From the NCBI RefSeq assembly GCF_001653795.1, contig NZ_CP011514.1:2216976-2280975 (forward strand): a stretch of 64,000 nucleotides of DNA, read 5' to 3'. The position numbers and the translations under genes are program-made. The notes below the pieces were generated by a model. The model saw only the letters and a program-made list of their open reading frames with translations. It had not been told where the DNA came from and made no database searches. This document shows positions 46,620-58,193 of the stretch, one piece after another. Each line of letters begins with the position of its first letter. Within the stretch, counting starts at the first letter, position 1. Source of the DNA: Mitsuaria sp. 7. GTDB taxonomy: Bacteria; Pseudomonadota; Gammaproteobacteria; Burkholderiales; Burkholderiaceae_C.

Positions 46620-46931
46620 TCAGCCCTTCAGGGCGTCCAGCTCTTCCACGTCGATGCTGCTGCGGTTGCGGAACAGCACGACCAGGATCGCCAGGCCGAT
46701 GGCCGACTCGGCGGCCGCCACGGTGAGGATGAAGAACACGAACACCTGGCCGGCCATGTCGCCCAGGTAGTGCGAGAACGCCACGAAGTTCATGTTGACC
46801 GCCAGCAGCATCAGCTCGATGGCCATCAGCAGCACGATCAGGTTCTTGCGGTTCAGGAAGATGCCGATCACCGACAGCGCGAACAGGAACGCGCCCAGGA
46901 TCAGGAAATGGTTCAGGCTCAGCGCACCCAT
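46620..46931 (-). CDS. nuoK: NADH-quinone oxidoreductase subunit K
   Basis: A 103-aa, three-helix subunit. '[23 protein letters not shown]' holds the conserved membrane glutamate needed for proton transfer. ATG overlaps the nuoJ stop (TGATG), so the two are translationally coupled. Confidence 0.96.
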   Translation of the reverse strand: MGALSLNHFLILGAFLFALSVIGIFLNRKNLIVLLMAIELMLLAVNMNFVAFSHYLGDMAGQVFVFFILTVAAAESAIGLAILVVLFRNRSSIDVEELDALKG

Positions 46932-47572
46932 CACGCGGCTCCTTCGTTCTTGTCAGCCGCCGGCAGGGACGGCGCTTCGACGGTCGGGGCGACCTTGACG
47001 ATGCGCAGGCGGTCCGCCTTCTTCACGCGCACCTGCTGCGAGGCGTCCTGGTGACGCGAGTCCTTGCGGCCGCGCAAGGTCAGCGCGATCGCCGCGATGA
47101 TCCCCACCAGCAGCAGCACCGCGGCGATCTGCACCGGGAACAGGTAGTTGGTGTAGATCTCGATGCCCAGCAGCTTGGTGTTGCCCAGCTGCGCCATGTT
47201 GGGGATCTCCGGCGCGTTCTCGACGCCGCGGAAGCCGCCCATCAGCACGGCCGCGATCTCCAGCGCGATGACCGCGCCGACGAGGCTGGCCACCGGCAGG
47301 TGCTTCCAGATGCTCTCGCGCACGGCGGTGGACTCGAAGTCCAGCATCATCACGACGAACAGGAACAGCACCATCACGGCGCCGATGTAGACCAGCACCA
47401 GCGTGATGGCCAGGAACTCCGCCTTCAGCAGCATCCACAGACAGGAGGCGCTGAAGAAGGACAGGATCAGGAACAGGGCCGAGTGCACGGTGCTCTTGGC
47501 CGTGATGACACGGACGGCGGAGCCCAGCAGCACGGCCGAGAAAACGTAGAAGAGCGCGGTAGTGATATCCAT
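46931..47572 (-). CDS. nuoJ: NADH-quinone oxidoreductase subunit J
   Basis: A 213-aa subunit with five helices. '[22 protein letters not shown]' is the conserved helix near the quinone path. The C-terminal tail is charged and outside the membrane. It lies 79 bases after nuoI, the widest gap within the operon. Confidence 0.96.
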   Translation of the reverse strand: MDITTALFYVFSAVLLGSAVRVITAKSTVHSALFLILSFFSASCLWMLLKAEFLAITLVLVYIGAVMVLFLFVVMMLDFESTAVRESIWKHLPVASLVGAVIALEIAAVLMGGFRGVENAPEIPNMAQLGNTKLLGIEIYTNYLFPVQIAAVLLLVGIIAAIALTLRGRKDSRHQDASQQVRVKKADRLRIVKVAPTVEAPSLPAADKNEGAA

Positions 47573-47651
47573 GCGATGTCCTGCAAGCAGGCCGCCGGTC
47601 GCGGTCCTCTCCCCTCCCCTGTCGGCGAGGTGGAGCAGACCGCGCGACCGG

Positions 47652-48134
47652 TCAGCGGTACTTGGCGTCGGCCTCCTTGCTGGCTGCGATCTGCGGCTCG
47701 TACCGGTCCCCCACCGCCAGGAGCATCTCCTTGGTGAAGTACAGGTCGCCGCGCTTCTCGCCGTGGTATTCGAAGATGTCGGTCTCGACGATGGAGTCGA
47801 CCGGGCAGCTCTCTTCGCAGAAGCCGCAGAAGATGCACTTGGTCAGGTCGATGTCGTAGCGCGTGGTGCGGCGCGAGCCGTCCGCGCGCACCTCGGATTC
47901 GATCGTGATCGCCATGGCGGGGCACACGGCCTCGCACAGCTTGCAGGCGATGCAGCGCTCTTCACCGTTCTCGTACCGGCGCAGCGCGTGCAGACCGCGG
48001 AAGCGAGGAGACAGCGGGGTCTTCTCTTCCGGGAACTGCACCGTGATGTTCTTCGAGAGGAAATGCCGGCCGGTGAGGGCCATGCCCTTCAGCAGCTCGG
48101 TGAGCATGAAGCTCTTGACTAGGTCCTTGATCAC
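47652..48134 (-). CDS. nuoI: NADH-quinone oxidoreductase subunit I
   Basis: A 160-aa iron-sulfur subunit. Two CxxCxxCxxxCP motifs, '[12 protein letters not shown]' and '[12 protein letters not shown]', bind clusters N6a and N6b that pass electrons to NuoB. An N-terminal amphipathic helix docks to the membrane arm. It lies 15 bases after nuoH. Confidence 0.97.
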   Translation of the reverse strand: MIKDLVKSFMLTELLKGMALTGRHFLSKNITVQFPEEKTPLSPRFRGLHALRRYENGEERCIACKLCEAVCPAMAITIESEVRADGSRRTTRYDIDLTKCIFCGFCEESCPVDSIVETDIFEYHGEKRGDLYFTKEMLLAVGDRYEPQIAASKEADAKYR

Positions 48135-48149
48135 AGCGGATACCTCGGA

Positions 48150-49247
48150 TTACTTCCAGATATTGAACGGCGACTGGATCCACAGACCCACGACCACCAG
48201 CCAGATCAGCGTGATGGGGATGAAGATCTTCCAGCCCAGACGCATGATCTGGTCATAGCGATAGCGGGGGAACGTGGCGCGCACCCACAGGAAGCAGGTC
48301 ACGACGAAGAAGGTCTTGGCGAACAGCCAGAACCAGTTCCAGAACGCCATCGAGTGCTGGATCCACGCGGGGGTGTCGAGGCCGAACAGGCTCCAGGACA
48401 CCGGGGCCGACCAGCCGCCCAGGAACATCAGCACCGCGAGGGCCGACACCAGGATCATGTTGGCGTACTCGGCCAGGAAGAACATCGCGAACGACATGCC
48501 CGAGTACTCGATCATGTGACCGGCCACGATTTCCGATTCGCCTTCGACGACGTCGAAGGGGTGGCGGTTCGTCTCGGCCAGGCCGGAGATGAAGTACACC
48601 AGGAAGATCGGCAGCAGCGGCAGCCAGTTCCAGGACAGGATGTTCACGCCGTGGGACGCGAACCAGCCCTGCTCCTGGCTCATCACGATGGCGCTGACGT
48701 TCATCGAGCCGGTCACCATCAGCACGACGACCAGGCAGAAGCCCATCGCGATCTCGTACGAGACCATCTGTGCCGAGGCGCGCAGCGCGCCCAGGAAGGC
48801 GTACTTCGAGTTCGAGGCCCAGCCCGCGATGATCACGCCGTAGACCTCGAGCGAGGTGATGGCCATCAGGAACAGCAGGCCGGCGTTGACGTCGGCGATC
48901 GCGGCGCCGGGGCCGAAGGGCACGACCGCCCAGGCGGCCAGCGCCGGCATGATGGTCATGATCGGGCCGAGGAAGAACAGGCCCTTGTTCGCGGCGCTCG
49001 GGACGATGATCTCCTTGAAGATCAGCTTCACGGCGTCGGCGATCGGCGTCAGCAGGCCCAGCGGACCGACACGGTTCGGACCCGGACGGATCTGCGACCA
49101 GCCGATGGCCTTGCGTTCCCACAGCGTCAGGTAGGCGACGCAGCCCAGCAGCGGCAGCAGCACGGCGATGATCTTGAGCACGCTCCAGACCACCGGCCAG
49201 ACCACACCTCCCAGCAGCGAGGCGCCGGCGTTATAGAAGTTTTCCAT
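48150..49247 (-). CDS. nuoH: NADH-quinone oxidoreductase subunit H
   Basis: A 365-aa membrane subunit with eight helices that joins the hydrophilic arm to the membrane arm and helps form the quinone site. '[20 protein letters not shown]' and '[20 protein letters not shown]' are the conserved loops. It lies 13 bases after nuoG. Confidence 0.97.
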   Translation of the reverse strand: MENFYNAGASLLGGVVWPVVWSVLKIIAVLLPLLGCVAYLTLWERKAIGWSQIRPGPNRVGPLGLLTPIADAVKLIFKEIIVPSAANKGLFFLGPIMTIMPALAAWAVVPFGPGAAIADVNAGLLFLMAITSLEVYGVIIAGWASNSKYAFLGALRASAQMVSYEIAMGFCLVVVLMVTGSMNVSAIVMSQEQGWFASHGVNILSWNWLPLLPIFLVYFISGLAETNRHPFDVVEGESEIVAGHMIEYSGMSFAMFFLAEYANMILVSALAVLMFLGGWSAPVSWSLFGLDTPAWIQHSMAFWNWFWLFAKTFFVVTCFLWVRATFPRYRYDQIMRLGWKIFIPITLIWLVVVGLWIQSPFNIWK

Positions 49248-49260
49248 CGTCGTCTCGTCC

Positions 49261-51603
49261 TCAGGCCTTGGTCACGGCGATCGCGCCGGTGAACGCGCCC
49301 AGCGCGGCGGTCTCGGGGATGCCGGCGGGAATGCGCACCACGGTCGCGGGCAGCGATGCGTCCAGTTGCGCGGCCAGCACGGCCTCGCCGCCGTCCTGCG
49401 TCACGCGCACCTGCGCACCCTTCTCGGCCAGGCCGAGTTCGGCCCACAGCGCCTGCGGCAGCGAAGCGATCGCCGCATCACGGCCGTCGCGGGTCAGCTG
49501 CAGCGAGGTGGCGCGGCGCACCAGCGCGTCGGTCGCGTAGATCGGCACCGTCGTCAGGCGTTCCAGGCCTTGCGCCGCTTGCACGGGCGCTGCGGCGGCG
49601 GACTGCGCCGACACCGCGTTGCCCAGGCGGTTCGCCAGGTCCAGCGACGAGCCCAGCGCCGCGGTGCGGACCTGCTCGGAGCTGTCGAAGTCGAAGCCCT
49701 GCAGGCTCAGCAGGTTGCCCAGCACGCGCAGGATCTTCCAGCCCGGACGGGTCTCGCCGCGGGCCTTGGCCACGCCGACGAAGCTCTGCAGGCGGCCTTC
49801 CGCGTTGACGAAGCTGCCCGAAGTCTCGGTGAACGGGGCCATCGGCAGCAGCACGTCGGCGAACTCGACCACCGGGCCGGTCTTGAACGGCGTCAGGACG
49901 ACGACCATCTCGGCCGCGTTGATCGCCTTCTTGGCGGCGGCGGCGTTCGCGCCGTCCAGCACCGGATCGGTGTTGAGCAGCAGCAGCGCCTTGGCCGGCT
50001 GGTCGTTCAGCAGCTGGGCTGCCGTGCGACCGCCCTGCCCCGGACGCGCGTTGACGAGCTGCGCGCCGACGCTGTTCGCGGCGGCCGACAGCACGCCGAC
50101 GGTGGCGCCGGTCTGCTCGCCGATCCAGTTCGCCAGCGACAGCAGCGTGGCGGCTTGCGGATGCTGGATCGCGGCGTTGCCGATCAGCACGGCCTTGCGC
50201 TCGCCCGACAGCAGCGTGTCGGCGATCGCCTTGGCGGCGTCGGTCGCATTGCCGGACGCGGGAGCGCTGACGCCCTTCGCCGCGCCGATGGCGGCGGCGA
50301 CGTTGGCCAGCTCAGCGACCCAGGTCGACGGCGCAGCGGTGATCGCAGCGGCGACCGGCATCTTCCAGTCTTCGACCGAACCGGCCAGCGACAGGATCTG
50401 CGCACCGCGGCGGGCGGCCTGACGCAGGCGCTGCGCGAACAGCGGGTGGTCCTTGCGCAGCGACGAGCCGACGACGAAGGCGCGGTCCAGTTGCGACAGC
50501 GACGCGATCGACGTGCCCAGCCACAGCGCCTTGCCGTCCGCGGCACGCAGCGCCGGGTCGGCGACGCGCAGCTGCGTGTCGATGTTCTCGCTGCCCAGGC
50601 CGCGCACCAGTTGCGCCAGCAGGTGCAGTTCCTCGACGGTGCTGTGCTCCGAGCCCAGCGCGGCGATGGACGCGCCGCCCTTCTCCGTCTTGACCTGCTT
50701 CAGGCCGTTGGCGACGTACTCGAGCGCGGTGGTCCAGTCGACCGGCTTCCACTCGCCGCCCTGCTTCAGCATCGGCGTGGTCAGGCGTTCGTCGCCGTTC
50801 AGCGCTTCGTAGGAGAAGCGGTCGCGGTCGGCGATCCAGCACTCGTTGACGGCTTCGTTCTCCAGCGGGACGACGCGCATCACTTCGTTGTTCTTCACCT
50901 GGACGATCAGGTTCGCGCCGGTCGAGTCATGCGGGCTGACGCTCTTGCGACGCGACAGTTCCCAGGTGCGGGCGCTGTAGCGGAAGGGCTTGCTGGTCAG
51001 CGCGCCCACCGGGCAGATGTCGATCATGTTGCCCGACAGCTCCGAGTCCACGGTGCGGCCGACGAAGGTCTGGATCTCGCTGTGCTCGCCGCGGTGCGCC
51101 ATGCCCAGCTCCATCACGCCGGAGATCTCCTGGCCGAAGCGGACGCAGCGCGTGCAGTGGATGCAGCGGCTCATCTCTTCCATCGAGATCAGCGGGCCGA
51201 CGTTCTTGTGGAACACCACGCGCTTCTCTTCCGAGTAGCGCGAGGCGCTGGCGCCGTAACCGACGGCCAGATCCTGCAGCTGGCATTCGCCGCCCTGGTC
51301 GCAGATGGGGCAGTCCAGCGGGTGATTGATCAGCAGGAACTCCATCACGCCCTGCTGGGCCTTGATGGCTTTCTCGCTCTTGGTGCGCACGATCATGCCT
51401 TGCGTCACCGGCGTGGCGCAGGCGGGCAGCGGCTTGGGCGCCTTCTCCACGTCCACCAGGCACATGCGGCAGTTGGCCGCGATGCTCAGCTTCTTGTGAT
51501 AGCAGAAGTGCGGGATGTATGCGCCGGCCTTCTCGGCGGCATGCATCACCATGCTGCCTTCGGGCACTTCGACCTTCTGGCCGTCGAGTTCGATTTCAAC
51601 CAT
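49261..51603 (-). CDS. nuoG: NADH-quinone oxidoreductase subunit G
   Basis: The 780-aa large iron-sulfur subunit. The N-terminal 2Fe-2S ferredoxin domain shows 'HFCYHK' and 'CRMCLVD'. '[11 protein letters not shown]' with an upstream Cys binds one 4Fe-4S cluster and '[10 protein letters not shown]' the next. A molybdopterin-oxidoreductase-like C-terminal domain follows, without cofactor. It lies 21 bases after nuoF. Confidence 0.97.
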   Translation of the reverse strand: MVEIELDGQKVEVPEGSMVMHAAEKAGAYIPHFCYHKKLSIAANCRMCLVDVEKAPKPLPACATPVTQGMIVRTKSEKAIKAQQGVMEFLLINHPLDCPICDQGGECQLQDLAVGYGASASRYSEEKRVVFHKNVGPLISMEEMSRCIHCTRCVRFGQEISGVMELGMAHRGEHSEIQTFVGRTVDSELSGNMIDICPVGALTSKPFRYSARTWELSRRKSVSPHDSTGANLIVQVKNNEVMRVVPLENEAVNECWIADRDRFSYEALNGDERLTTPMLKQGGEWKPVDWTTALEYVANGLKQVKTEKGGASIAALGSEHSTVEELHLLAQLVRGLGSENIDTQLRVADPALRAADGKALWLGTSIASLSQLDRAFVVGSSLRKDHPLFAQRLRQAARRGAQILSLAGSVEDWKMPVAAAITAAPSTWVAELANVAAAIGAAKGVSAPASGNATDAAKAIADTLLSGERKAVLIGNAAIQHPQAATLLSLANWIGEQTGATVGVLSAAANSVGAQLVNARPGQGGRTAAQLLNDQPAKALLLLNTDPVLDGANAAAAKKAINAAEMVVVLTPFKTGPVVEFADVLLPMAPFTETSGSFVNAEGRLQSFVGVAKARGETRPGWKILRVLGNLLSLQGFDFDSSEQVRTAALGSSLDLANRLGNAVSAQSAAAAPVQAAQGLERLTTVPIYATDALVRRATSLQLTRDGRDAAIASLPQALWAELGLAEKGAQVRVTQDGGEAVLAAQLDASLPATVVRIPAGIPETAALGAFTGAIAVTKA

Positions 51604-51624
51604 AGTTCTTCTCAGCGGCTCCGA

Positions 51625-53022
51625 TCAGGCGTGCGCCGGCGACTTCGCCGTGGCGGACGGGGACGACGCGGCGGGCGCCTTGTTCTGCTGGGCCTGTTCG
51701 ATCATCGCGATGAACTCGCCCTTGAAGTGCTTCAGCATCGCGCGCACCGGCATCGCCGCGGCGTCGCCCAGCGCGCAGATGGTGCGGCCCTGGATGTTGT
51801 CGGCCACGGAGTTCAGCAGGTCGATGTCCTCGACGCGGCCCTTGCCGTGGGCGATGCGCTCGATCACGCGGTGCATCCAGCCCGTGCCTTCGCGGCAGGG
51901 CGTGCACTGGCCGCAGGACTCGTGCGCGTAGAAGTAGGACAGGCGCAGCAGGCTGGTGACCATGCAGCGGGTCTCGTCCATCACGATGACCGCGCCCGAA
52001 CCCAGCATTGAGCCGTTCTTGGCGATGGAGTCATAGTCCATCGTGCACTGCATCATGACGTCGGCGGGCAGCACCGGGGCGGACGAGCCGCCGGGGATGA
52101 CCGCCTTGAGCTTGCGGCCGCCGCGCACGCCGCCGGCGAGCTCCAGCAGCTTCTCGAACGAGGTGCCCAGGGGGATCTCGTAGTTGCCCGGACGCTCGAC
52201 GTCGCCGGAGATCGAGAAGATCTTGGTGCCTCCGTTGTTGGGCTTGCCGACTTCGAGGTAGGCCTGGCCGCCGTTGCGGATGATCCAGGGCACCGCCGCG
52301 AAGGTCTCGGTGTTGTTGATGGTCGTCGGCTTGCCGTACAGGCCGAACGAGGCCGGGAACGGCGGCTTGAAGCGCGGCTGGCCCTTCTTGCCTTCGAGCG
52401 ATTCCAGCAGCGCGGTTTCCTCGCCGCAGATGTAGGCGCCGAATCCGTGGTGGCCGTGCAGCTGGAAGCTGAAGTTGCTGCCCAGGATGTTGTCGCCCAG
52501 GTAGCCGGCCGCGCGGGCCTCTTCCAGCGCGGCTTCGAAGCGTTCGTACACCTCGAAGATCTCGCCGTGGATGTAGTTGTAGCCGACCTTGATGCCCATC
52601 GCGAACGCCGCGATCGCCATGCCTTCGATGACGATGTGCGGGTTGAACATCAGGATGTCGCGGTCCTTGCAGGTCCCCGGCTCACCCTCGTCGCTGTTGC
52701 AGACCAGGTACTTCGCGCCCGGGAACTGGCGCGGCATGAAGCTCCACTTCAGGCCGGTCGGGAAGCCCGCGCCGCCGCGGCCGCGCAGGCCGGAAGCCTT
52801 CACTTCGGCGATGACCTGGTCGGAGGTCATGCCCTGACCCTCGCCCTGGGCGAGGATCTTGCGCAGGGCCTGGTAGCCGCCGCGCGCCTCGTAATCCTTC
52901 AGCGACCAGTTCTTGCCATCGAGGCCCGCGTAGATCTGCGGGGTGATGTTGCGGTCGTGGAAGCAGGTCTCGGCACCCGTGGCCTGCCACTTCGAGAGGT
53001 CGATGTTCGCGATGTTGGTCAT
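51625..53022 (-). CDS. nuoF: NADH-quinone oxidoreductase subunit F
   Basis: The 465-aa NADH- and FMN-binding subunit. '[17 protein letters not shown]' is the NADH/FMN site, '[17 protein letters not shown]' the FMN-binding loop, and '[15 protein letters not shown]' binds cluster N3. It is the electron entry point. It lies 12 bases after nuoE. Confidence 0.97.
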   Translation of the reverse strand: MTNIANIDLSKWQATGAETCFHDRNITPQIYAGLDGKNWSLKDYEARGGYQALRKILAQGEGQGMTSDQVIAEVKASGLRGRGGAGFPTGLKWSFMPRQFPGAKYLVCNSDEGEPGTCKDRDILMFNPHIVIEGMAIAAFAMGIKVGYNYIHGEIFEVYERFEAALEEARAAGYLGDNILGSNFSFQLHGHHGFGAYICGEETALLESLEGKKGQPRFKPPFPASFGLYGKPTTINNTETFAAVPWIIRNGGQAYLEVGKPNNGGTKIFSISGDVERPGNYEIPLGTSFEKLLELAGGVRGGRKLKAVIPGGSSAPVLPADVMMQCTMDYDSIAKNGSMLGSGAVIVMDETRCMVTSLLRLSYFYAHESCGQCTPCREGTGWMHRVIERIAHGKGRVEDIDLLNSVADNIQGRTICALGDAAAMPVRAMLKHFKGEFIAMIEQAQQNKAPAASSPSATAKSPAHA

Positions 53023-53034
53023 CGTCCAGGTCCC

Positions 53035-53565
53035 TCAGTTCTTGTTCGCTGCGTGGTGCGCTCTGAGCGCATCCACCAGCTCATCCAGACGCTCGGCGCT
53101 CATGAAGCTCAGCATCTGGCGGTCGTTCACCAGCATCACCGGCGAGTCGGCGCAGGCGCCCAGGCACTCGCTCTGCTGCACGGTGAAGACGCCGTCGGCG
53201 GTCGTGCCGCCGGCCTCGACGCCCAGCTTCGAGCACAGGTGGTCCAGCGCCTTCTGGCCGTCGCGCAGCTGGCACGGCAGGTTGGTGCAGACGTTCAGCT
53301 TGAACAGGCCCAGCTTGCGCTGGTTGTACATGTTGTAGAAGGTCGTGACCTCGTAGACGGCGATCGCCGGCATGCCGAGGTACTGCGCGATCGCGTCTTC
53401 CGCCTCGCGGGACACGAAGCCCTGCTCCTGCTGGACGATGGACAGGCAGGCCATCACGGCCGACTGCGCCTGCTCGGCCGGGTACTTCGCGACTTCGCGC
53501 GCGAAGCGGGCCGCGGTGGCCTCGCTCAACACGAACCCGGTGCTCACAATTTCAGTGCTGCTCAT
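53035..53565 (-). CDS. nuoE: NADH-quinone oxidoreductase subunit E
   Basis: A 176-aa thioredoxin-fold subunit that binds cluster N1a by four cysteines: 'CTNLPC' and 'CLGAC'. 'VYEVTTFYNMYN' is the conserved central helix. ATG 53565 is chosen over a TTG at 53580 that overlaps the nuoD stop. Confidence 0.96.
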   Translation of the reverse strand: MSSTEIVSTGFVLSEATAARFAREVAKYPAEQAQSAVMACLSIVQQEQGFVSREAEDAIAQYLGMPAIAVYEVTTFYNMYNQRKLGLFKLNVCTNLPCQLRDGQKALDHLCSKLGVEAGGTTADGVFTVQQSECLGACADSPVMLVNDRQMLSFMSAERLDELVDALRAHHAANKN

Positions 53566-53576
53566 GCGGTCACCAC

Positions 53577-54833
53577 TCAACGGTCAATTTCACCGAACAC
53601 GATGTCCATCGTGCCGATCACGGCCACCGCGTCGGCAATCATGTGTCCGCGGGCCATCTCGTCCAGCGCGGCCAGGTGCGAATACCCCGGCGCGCGGATC
53701 TTCAGCCGGTACGGCTTGTTGGCGCCGTCGCTGATCAGGTAGATGCCGAACTCGCCCTTCGGGTGCTCGACCGATGCGTAGGCCTCGCCCTCGGGGACGC
53801 GGAAACCTTCGGTGAACAGCTTGAAGTGGTGGATCAGCTCTTCCATGCTGGTCTTCATCGCCACGCGGCTCGGAGGAGCGACCTTGTGGTTGTCGGTGAT
53901 GACCGGACCCGGATTCGCCTTCAGCCACTTCACGCACTGCTGCACGATGCGGTTGGACTGGCGCATCTCCTCGACGCGCACGCAGTAGCGGTCGTAGGTG
54001 TCGCCGTTGGTGCCGACCGGGATGTCGAAGTCCATCCTGCCGTACACGTCGTACGGCTGCGTCTTGCGCGTGTCCCACGCGATGCCGGAGCCGCGCAGCA
54101 TCGGGCCGGTCAGGCCCAGGTTGAGCGCGCGCTCGGGCGTCACGACGCCGATGCCGACCGTGCGCTGCTTCCAGATGCGGTTGTCGGTCAGCAGCGTCTC
54201 GTAGTCGTCGACGTTGGCCGGGAAGCGGTTGCAGAAGTCCTCGATGAAGTCCAGCAGCGAGCCCTGGCGGTTCTCGTTGAGCTTGTCGATCGCCTTCTGG
54301 TTCTTGATCTTGCTGACCTTGTACTGCGGCATCGAGTCCGGCAGGTCGCGGTACACGCCGCCCGGACGGAAGTAGGCCGCGTGCATGCGCGCGCCCGAGA
54401 CCGCCTCGTACATGTCGAAGATGTCCTCACGCTCGCGGAAGCAGTAGATGAGGATGTTCATCGCGCCGCAGTCGATGCCGTGCGCGCCCAGCCAGAGCAG
54501 GTGGTTCAGGATGCGGGTCAGCTCGCCGAACATCACACGGATGTACTGCGCGCGCTCCGGCACTTCCAGGCCGAGCATCTTCTCGATGGCCAGGCAGTAC
54601 GCGTGCTCGTTGGACATCATCGACACGTAGTCGAGGCGGTCCATGTAGGGCAGCGACTGGATGAAGGTCTTGGTCTCGGCCAGCTTCTCGGTGCCGCGGT
54701 GCAGCAGGCCGATGTGCGGATCGGCGCGCTGGATCACTTCCCCGTCCAGCTCCAGCACCAGGCGCAGCACGCCGTGCGCGGCCGGATGCTGGGGTCCGAA
54801 GTTCAGGGTGTAGTTCTTGATTTCGGCTGGCAT
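53577..54833 (-). CDS. nuoD: NADH-quinone oxidoreductase subunit D
   Basis: The 418-aa 49-kDa subunit lining the quinone site. '[21 protein letters not shown]' and '[14 protein letters not shown]' at the N-terminus and '[15 protein letters not shown]' are family marks; no nickel-iron ligands remain. ATG 54833 has GGGGG nine bases upstream; GTG 54839, overlapping the nuoC stop, is an alternative. Confidence 0.97.
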   Translation of the reverse strand: MPAEIKNYTLNFGPQHPAAHGVLRLVLELDGEVIQRADPHIGLLHRGTEKLAETKTFIQSLPYMDRLDYVSMMSNEHAYCLAIEKMLGLEVPERAQYIRVMFGELTRILNHLLWLGAHGIDCGAMNILIYCFREREDIFDMYEAVSGARMHAAYFRPGGVYRDLPDSMPQYKVSKIKNQKAIDKLNENRQGSLLDFIEDFCNRFPANVDDYETLLTDNRIWKQRTVGIGVVTPERALNLGLTGPMLRGSGIAWDTRKTQPYDVYGRMDFDIPVGTNGDTYDRYCVRVEEMRQSNRIVQQCVKWLKANPGPVITDNHKVAPPSRVAMKTSMEELIHHFKLFTEGFRVPEGEAYASVEHPKGEFGIYLISDGANKPYRLKIRAPGYSHLAALDEMARGHMIADAVAVIGTMDIVFGEIDR

Positions 54834-54835
54834 GC

Positions 54836-55432
54836 TCACAGGCCCCCGTAGTTGTCTTCGCGGATCACGCGCGGCGTGATCTCGCGCGGCTCGATGGTCA
54901 CCGGCTGGTAGATCACGCGCTTCTGCTCGGGGTCGTAACGCATCTCGACATGGCCCGTCACCGGGAAGTCCTTGCGCATCGGGTGGCCGATGAAACCGTA
55001 GTCCGTCAGGATGCGGCGCAGGTCTTCATGGCCTTCGAAGATGATCCCGTACATGTCGAACGCTTCGCGCTCGAACCAGTTGGCGGCGTTCCAGATCGGC
55101 GTCACGGCGGCGACCGACGGGAAGTCGTCTTCCGGCGCGAAGACCTTGACGCGCACGCGCCAGTTCTTGTTGATCGACAGCAGGTGGGAGACGACCGCGA
55201 AACGCGCGCCTTCGTAGGCGCCGTCCTTGTAGTCGGAGTAGTCCACGCCGCACAGGTCGATCAGCTGCTCGAAGCGCAGCTCCGAGTGGTCGCGCAGCAG
55301 CTTGGCGACGTTGAAGTAGTCCTTGGCCGCGACGGTGATCGTGATTTCACCCAGCTCGCGCTTGAACGCGACGATCTGGTCGCCCAGCACGCTGTGCAGG
55401 GCCGCCTGCAGGGTGTCGAGTTTGATGGTCAT
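54836..55432 (-). CDS. nuoC: NADH-quinone oxidoreductase subunit C
   Basis: The 198-aa 30-kDa subunit of the hydrophilic arm. '[15 protein letters not shown]' and '[27 protein letters not shown]', in parts, are the family core. It is separate from nuoD, not fused as in E. coli. The start at ATG 55432 matches the family; the longer frame is arginine-rich. Confidence 0.96.
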   Translation of the reverse strand: MTIKLDTLQAALHSVLGDQIVAFKRELGEITITVAAKDYFNVAKLLRDHSELRFEQLIDLCGVDYSDYKDGAYEGARFAVVSHLLSINKNWRVRVKVFAPEDDFPSVAAVTPIWNAANWFEREAFDMYGIIFEGHEDLRRILTDYGFIGHPMRKDFPVTGHVEMRYDPEQKRVIYQPVTIEPREITPRVIREDNYGGL

Positions 55433-55451
55433 GAGGTCTGCCTGCTTCTGC

Positions 55452-55928
55452 TCAGCGAGCGATGGTGTTCTCGCGGCGGATCTTGGCCTGCAGCTGCAGG
55501 ATGCCGTAGAGCAGCGCTTCGGCGGTCGGCGGACAGCCCGGGACATAGACGTCGACCGGGACGATGCGGTCGCAGCCGCGCACGACCGAATAACTGTAGT
55601 GGTAGTAGCCGCCGCCGTTGGCGCAGCTGCCCATCGAGAGCACCCAGCGCGGCTCGGCCATCTGGTCGTAGACCTTGCGCAGCGCCGGCGCCATCTTGTT
55701 GCACAGCGTGCCGGCCACGATCATCAGATCGGACTGGCGCGGACTGGGACGGAACAGCATGCCGAAACGGTCGATGTCGTAGCGGGCGGCGCCCGCGTGC
55801 ATCATCTCGACCGCGCAGCAGGCAAGACCGAAGGTCATCGGCCACAACGAACCGGTCTTGGACCAGTTCACCAGCTTGTCCAGCTGGGTGGTCATGAAGC
55901 CTTCCTTCATTACGCCTTCGTTACCCAT
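55452..55928 (-). CDS. nuoB: NADH-quinone oxidoreductase subunit B
   Basis: The 158-aa subunit that binds the terminal cluster N2. '[11 protein letters not shown]', '[11 protein letters not shown]' and '[12 protein letters not shown]' provide the four cysteines. It passes electrons to quinone together with NuoD. ATG 55928 begins the usual '[11 protein letters not shown]' sequence; the gap to nuoA is 181 bases. Confidence 0.97.
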   Translation of the reverse strand: MGNEGVMKEGFMTTQLDKLVNWSKTGSLWPMTFGLACCAVEMMHAGAARYDIDRFGMLFRPSPRQSDLMIVAGTLCNKMAPALRKVYDQMAEPRWVLSMGSCANGGGYYHYSYSVVRGCDRIVPVDVYVPGCPPTAEALLYGILQLQAKIRRENTIAR

Positions 55929-56109
55929 ATCGAATTCCCATCTTTCGAGATCAGCGGAGAAGGCACGTCGGACTGCGCGCTGCGTGAAAGCCACGCTAAC
56001 GCCGCGTTGACGCGTTGCCCTTCCCTAACGGACACGCGCCCTGAACGGGCGCCGTGTCCTGAAGCATTCACGGATCCGGCGCGTCATCGCGGATCCGCCC
56101 ATCGGGTCG

Positions 56110-56469
56110 TCACTCCCAGTCGAGCGCGCCCTTCTTCCATTCGTAGGCGAAGCCCACCACCAGGATGCCCAGGAAGAGCATCATCGCCCAGAAGCCTGCC
56201 GGACCGATCTCGCGCAGCGAGACGGCCCACGGGAACAGGAAGGCGATTTCCAGATCGAAGAGGATGAAGAGGATGGCGACGAGGTAGTAGCGCACGTCGA
56301 ACTTCATGCGCGCGTCTTCGAAGGCCTCGAAGCCGCACTCGTAGGGGCTGTTCTTTGCCGCGTCAGGGCGACGCGGGCCCGCCAGGAAGCCCAGCACTTG
56401 CGGAGCGATACCCACTCCGCAACCGACCAGGATGAAAAGGATGACGGGCAGGTATTGTTCCAGGCTCAC
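56110..56469 (-). CDS. nuoA: NADH-quinone oxidoreductase subunit A
   Basis: The 119-aa, three-helix first subunit of the nuo operon. '[20 protein letters not shown]' is the conserved loop and '[16 protein letters not shown]' the second helix. A GTG start at 56469 is chosen, with GAGAG seven bases upstream and the length normal for Burkholderiales. Confidence 0.95.
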   Translation of the reverse strand: MSLEQYLPVILFILVGCGVGIAPQVLGFLAGPRRPDAAKNSPYECGFEAFEDARMKFDVRYYLVAILFILFDLEIAFLFPWAVSLREIGPAGFWAMMLFLGILVVGFAYEWKKGALDWE

Positions 56470-56494
56470 GACTTGCTCTCGTTGTATGGCCGGG

Positions 56495-56522
56495 ATTAGA
56501 TACTGCCGCCATGACGCGGCAA
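56495..56522 (-). promoter_or_regulatory. Possible nuoA promoter
   Basis: On the minus strand TTGCCG (56522-56517) and TCTAAT (56500-56495) are 16 bases apart, about 25 bases before the nuoA start. The match is fair only. Confidence 0.3.
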
Positions 56523-56589
56523 AACCAATTCCCGACGTGTCACCGAAGATTGGCGGGCCAGGGCCGACCAACGATTCGGCAAAAGCAAC

Positions 56590-56680
56590 GGGCGCGCCGC
56601 CAGCGATTATCCAATCGCTCACGGACCGCGCCCGCCTTGTCCTCCGGAAATTCGCACACGTGATGTGCGCTGGGATTTCC
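56590..56680 (-). other. Structured region upstream of nuoA
   Basis: Two nested inverted repeats lie in the 290-base gap between tRNA-Leu and nuoA. One has GGGCGCG/CGCGCCC (56590-56596, 56627-56633) outside and AGCGATT/AATCGCT (56602-56608, 56613-56619) inside. The other has GGAAAT/ATTTCC (56646-56651, 56675-56680) outside and CGCACA/TGTGCG (56653-56658, 56664-56669) inside. No gene is visible here. They could be leader-RNA structures, processing signals after the tRNA or protein sites. Confidence 0.5.
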
Positions 56681-56759
56681 AGAGTCCTACGACCTGCTTG
56701 ATCACCTTCGATCCGGCTTTCCGGCTAGATCGCGAAGACCATGGCAGGCCGATTTATTC

Positions 56760-56844
56760 TGGTGCCGACGGCGAGACTCGAACTCGCACAGCTTTCGCCA
56801 CTACCCCCTCAAGATAGCGTGTCTACCAATTTCACCACGTCGGC
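56760..56844 (-). tRNA. tRNA-Leu (anticodon GAG)
   Basis: The minus strand reads GCCGACG at the acceptor 5' end, a D-arm 'TGGTAGACAC', anticodon stem CTATC/GGTAG with loop TTGAGGG (anticodon GAG), a short variable arm, T-loop 'GTTCGAGTC' and CGTCGGC-ACCA. The long variable arm and A-box pattern are those of tRNA-Leu. It reads CUC/CUU codons. CCA is encoded. Confidence 0.96.
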
Positions 56845-56978
56845 TTGTGGTCACCTTTCAGTGACCTTGTCTTGACGGTTTGCGCTTCAGACAGCCTCGA
56901 ATTCTATAGTGCTTTCAGAGCTCCAAAAGGAAACCAAAGCAATTTTATCGAGGTGCTTGCGCTTGCCGCCCAGCTCTG

Positions 56979-57371
56979 TCAGTTCGAGGCGCCGGATGCA
57001 GCGGCCGAAGGCGCCGCTTGCGGAGCGATCGAGGCACCAGGCAGCACCGCAGCCGAGGCCGGCGCAGCCGGGTTGGCGGCGCGCTCGAGCAGCAGCTCAC
57101 CCGCCGACGGACCGGACCCGATGCCGCCGTCGCGATGGCTGCCCATGTAGGCCAGCGCCAGCGTCGACACGAAGAAGATGGTCGCCGCGACGGCCGTCGA
57201 GCGCGACAGGAAATTCGCGCTGCCGGTCGCGCCGAACAGCGAGCCCGAAGCCCCGCTGCCGAACGACGCGCCCATGTCGGCGCCCTTGCCGTGCTGCACG
57301 AGCACCAGGCCGATCATTGCCAGCGCCGCAATCAGTTGCAGCACCAGCACCAGATTCATCATCACTTGCAT
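56979..57371 (-). CDS. secG: Preprotein translocase subunit SecG
   Basis: A 130-aa accessory subunit of the Sec translocon. Two membrane helices, 'LVLQLIAALAMIGLVLVQ' and 'AVAATIFFVSTLALAYMG', flank the cytoplasmic loop 'GKGADMGASFGSGASGSLFG', a SecG signature. The C-terminal tail is Ala/Ser-rich and longer than in E. coli. It lies 33 bases after tpiA. Confidence 0.95.
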   Translation of the reverse strand: MQVMMNLVLVLQLIAALAMIGLVLVQHGKGADMGASFGSGASGSLFGATGSANFLSRSTAVAATIFFVSTLALAYMGSHRDGGIGSGPSAGELLLERAANPAAPASAAVLPGASIAPQAAPSAAASGASN

Positions 57372-57404
57372 TGCTATTTTCTCCAGGAACCTTGAACGCC
57401 GGCT

Positions 57405-58145
57405 TCAGCCGGCAGCGCGGCAGATCGCCGCGAACTCGACCGCCTTCAGCGCGGCGCCTCCGATGAGGCCGCCGTCGATGTCTGCCTGCGCAAACAGTTG
57501 GACGGCGTTGTCGGGCTTGACGCTGCCGCCGTACAGGATCTGCATCTGCTCGGCCTTCTGCGTGGCCGCGCGCAGTTGCTGGCGCAGCAGCGCGTGCACA
57601 TGCTGCGCCTGCTCCGGCGTGGCCGTCAGGCCCGTGCCGATCGCCCACACCGGCTCGTAGGCCACCACGATCTCGCCGATGCAGTGCGTCAGCGTGTGGA
57701 TGACCGCCGCGAGCTGGCGCTTGACGACTTCTTCGGTCCGACCCGCTTCGCGCTCGGCCAGCGTCTCGCCGACACAGACGATCGGCGTGACGCCGTGTGC
57801 CAGCGCGGCCTTGGCCTTGTCGGCGACCAGTTGGTCGCTTTCGGCGTGATACGCGCGGCGCTCCGAGTGGCCGACGATGGCATAGCGGCAGCCCAGATCC
57901 GCGAGCATCGCCGACGACACCTCACCGGTGTAGGCGCCCTGCTCGTGCGTGGACACGTCCTGCGACCCGTACGCGACCTGCGTCCCGGTCAGGCCGAGCG
58001 CCGTGTCCGTGATGTACGGGAACGGCACGCACACGGCGACCTGGGCGCTCCACGGCCCCGCTTCCTTGAGGCCCGCCAGCAGCACGGCGTTGGACGCACG
58101 GGTGCCGTGCATCTTCCAGTTGCCGACCACCAGTTTCTTGCGCAT
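57405..58145 (-). CDS. tpiA: Triose-phosphate isomerase
   Basis: A 246-aa TIM-barrel enzyme converting glyceraldehyde 3-phosphate and dihydroxyacetone phosphate. 'VVGNWKMHG' has the catalytic Lys, '[13 protein letters not shown]' the catalytic His, '[13 protein letters not shown]' the catalytic Glu, and '[11 protein letters not shown]' the phosphate loop. All are intact. Confidence 0.97.
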   Translation of the reverse strand: MRKKLVVGNWKMHGTRASNAVLLAGLKEAGPWSAQVAVCVPFPYITDTALGLTGTQVAYGSQDVSTHEQGAYTGEVSSAMLADLGCRYAIVGHSERRAYHAESDQLVADKAKAALAHGVTPIVCVGETLAEREAGRTEEVVKRQLAAVIHTLTHCIGEIVVAYEPVWAIGTGLTATPEQAQHVHALLRQQLRAATQKAEQMQILYGGSVKPDNAVQLFAQADIDGGLIGGAALKAVEFAAICRAAG

Positions 58146-58193
58146 CAGATCAACTCCCTTTAATCCGAAAAACCCTGCGGATGAGCGGATCGC

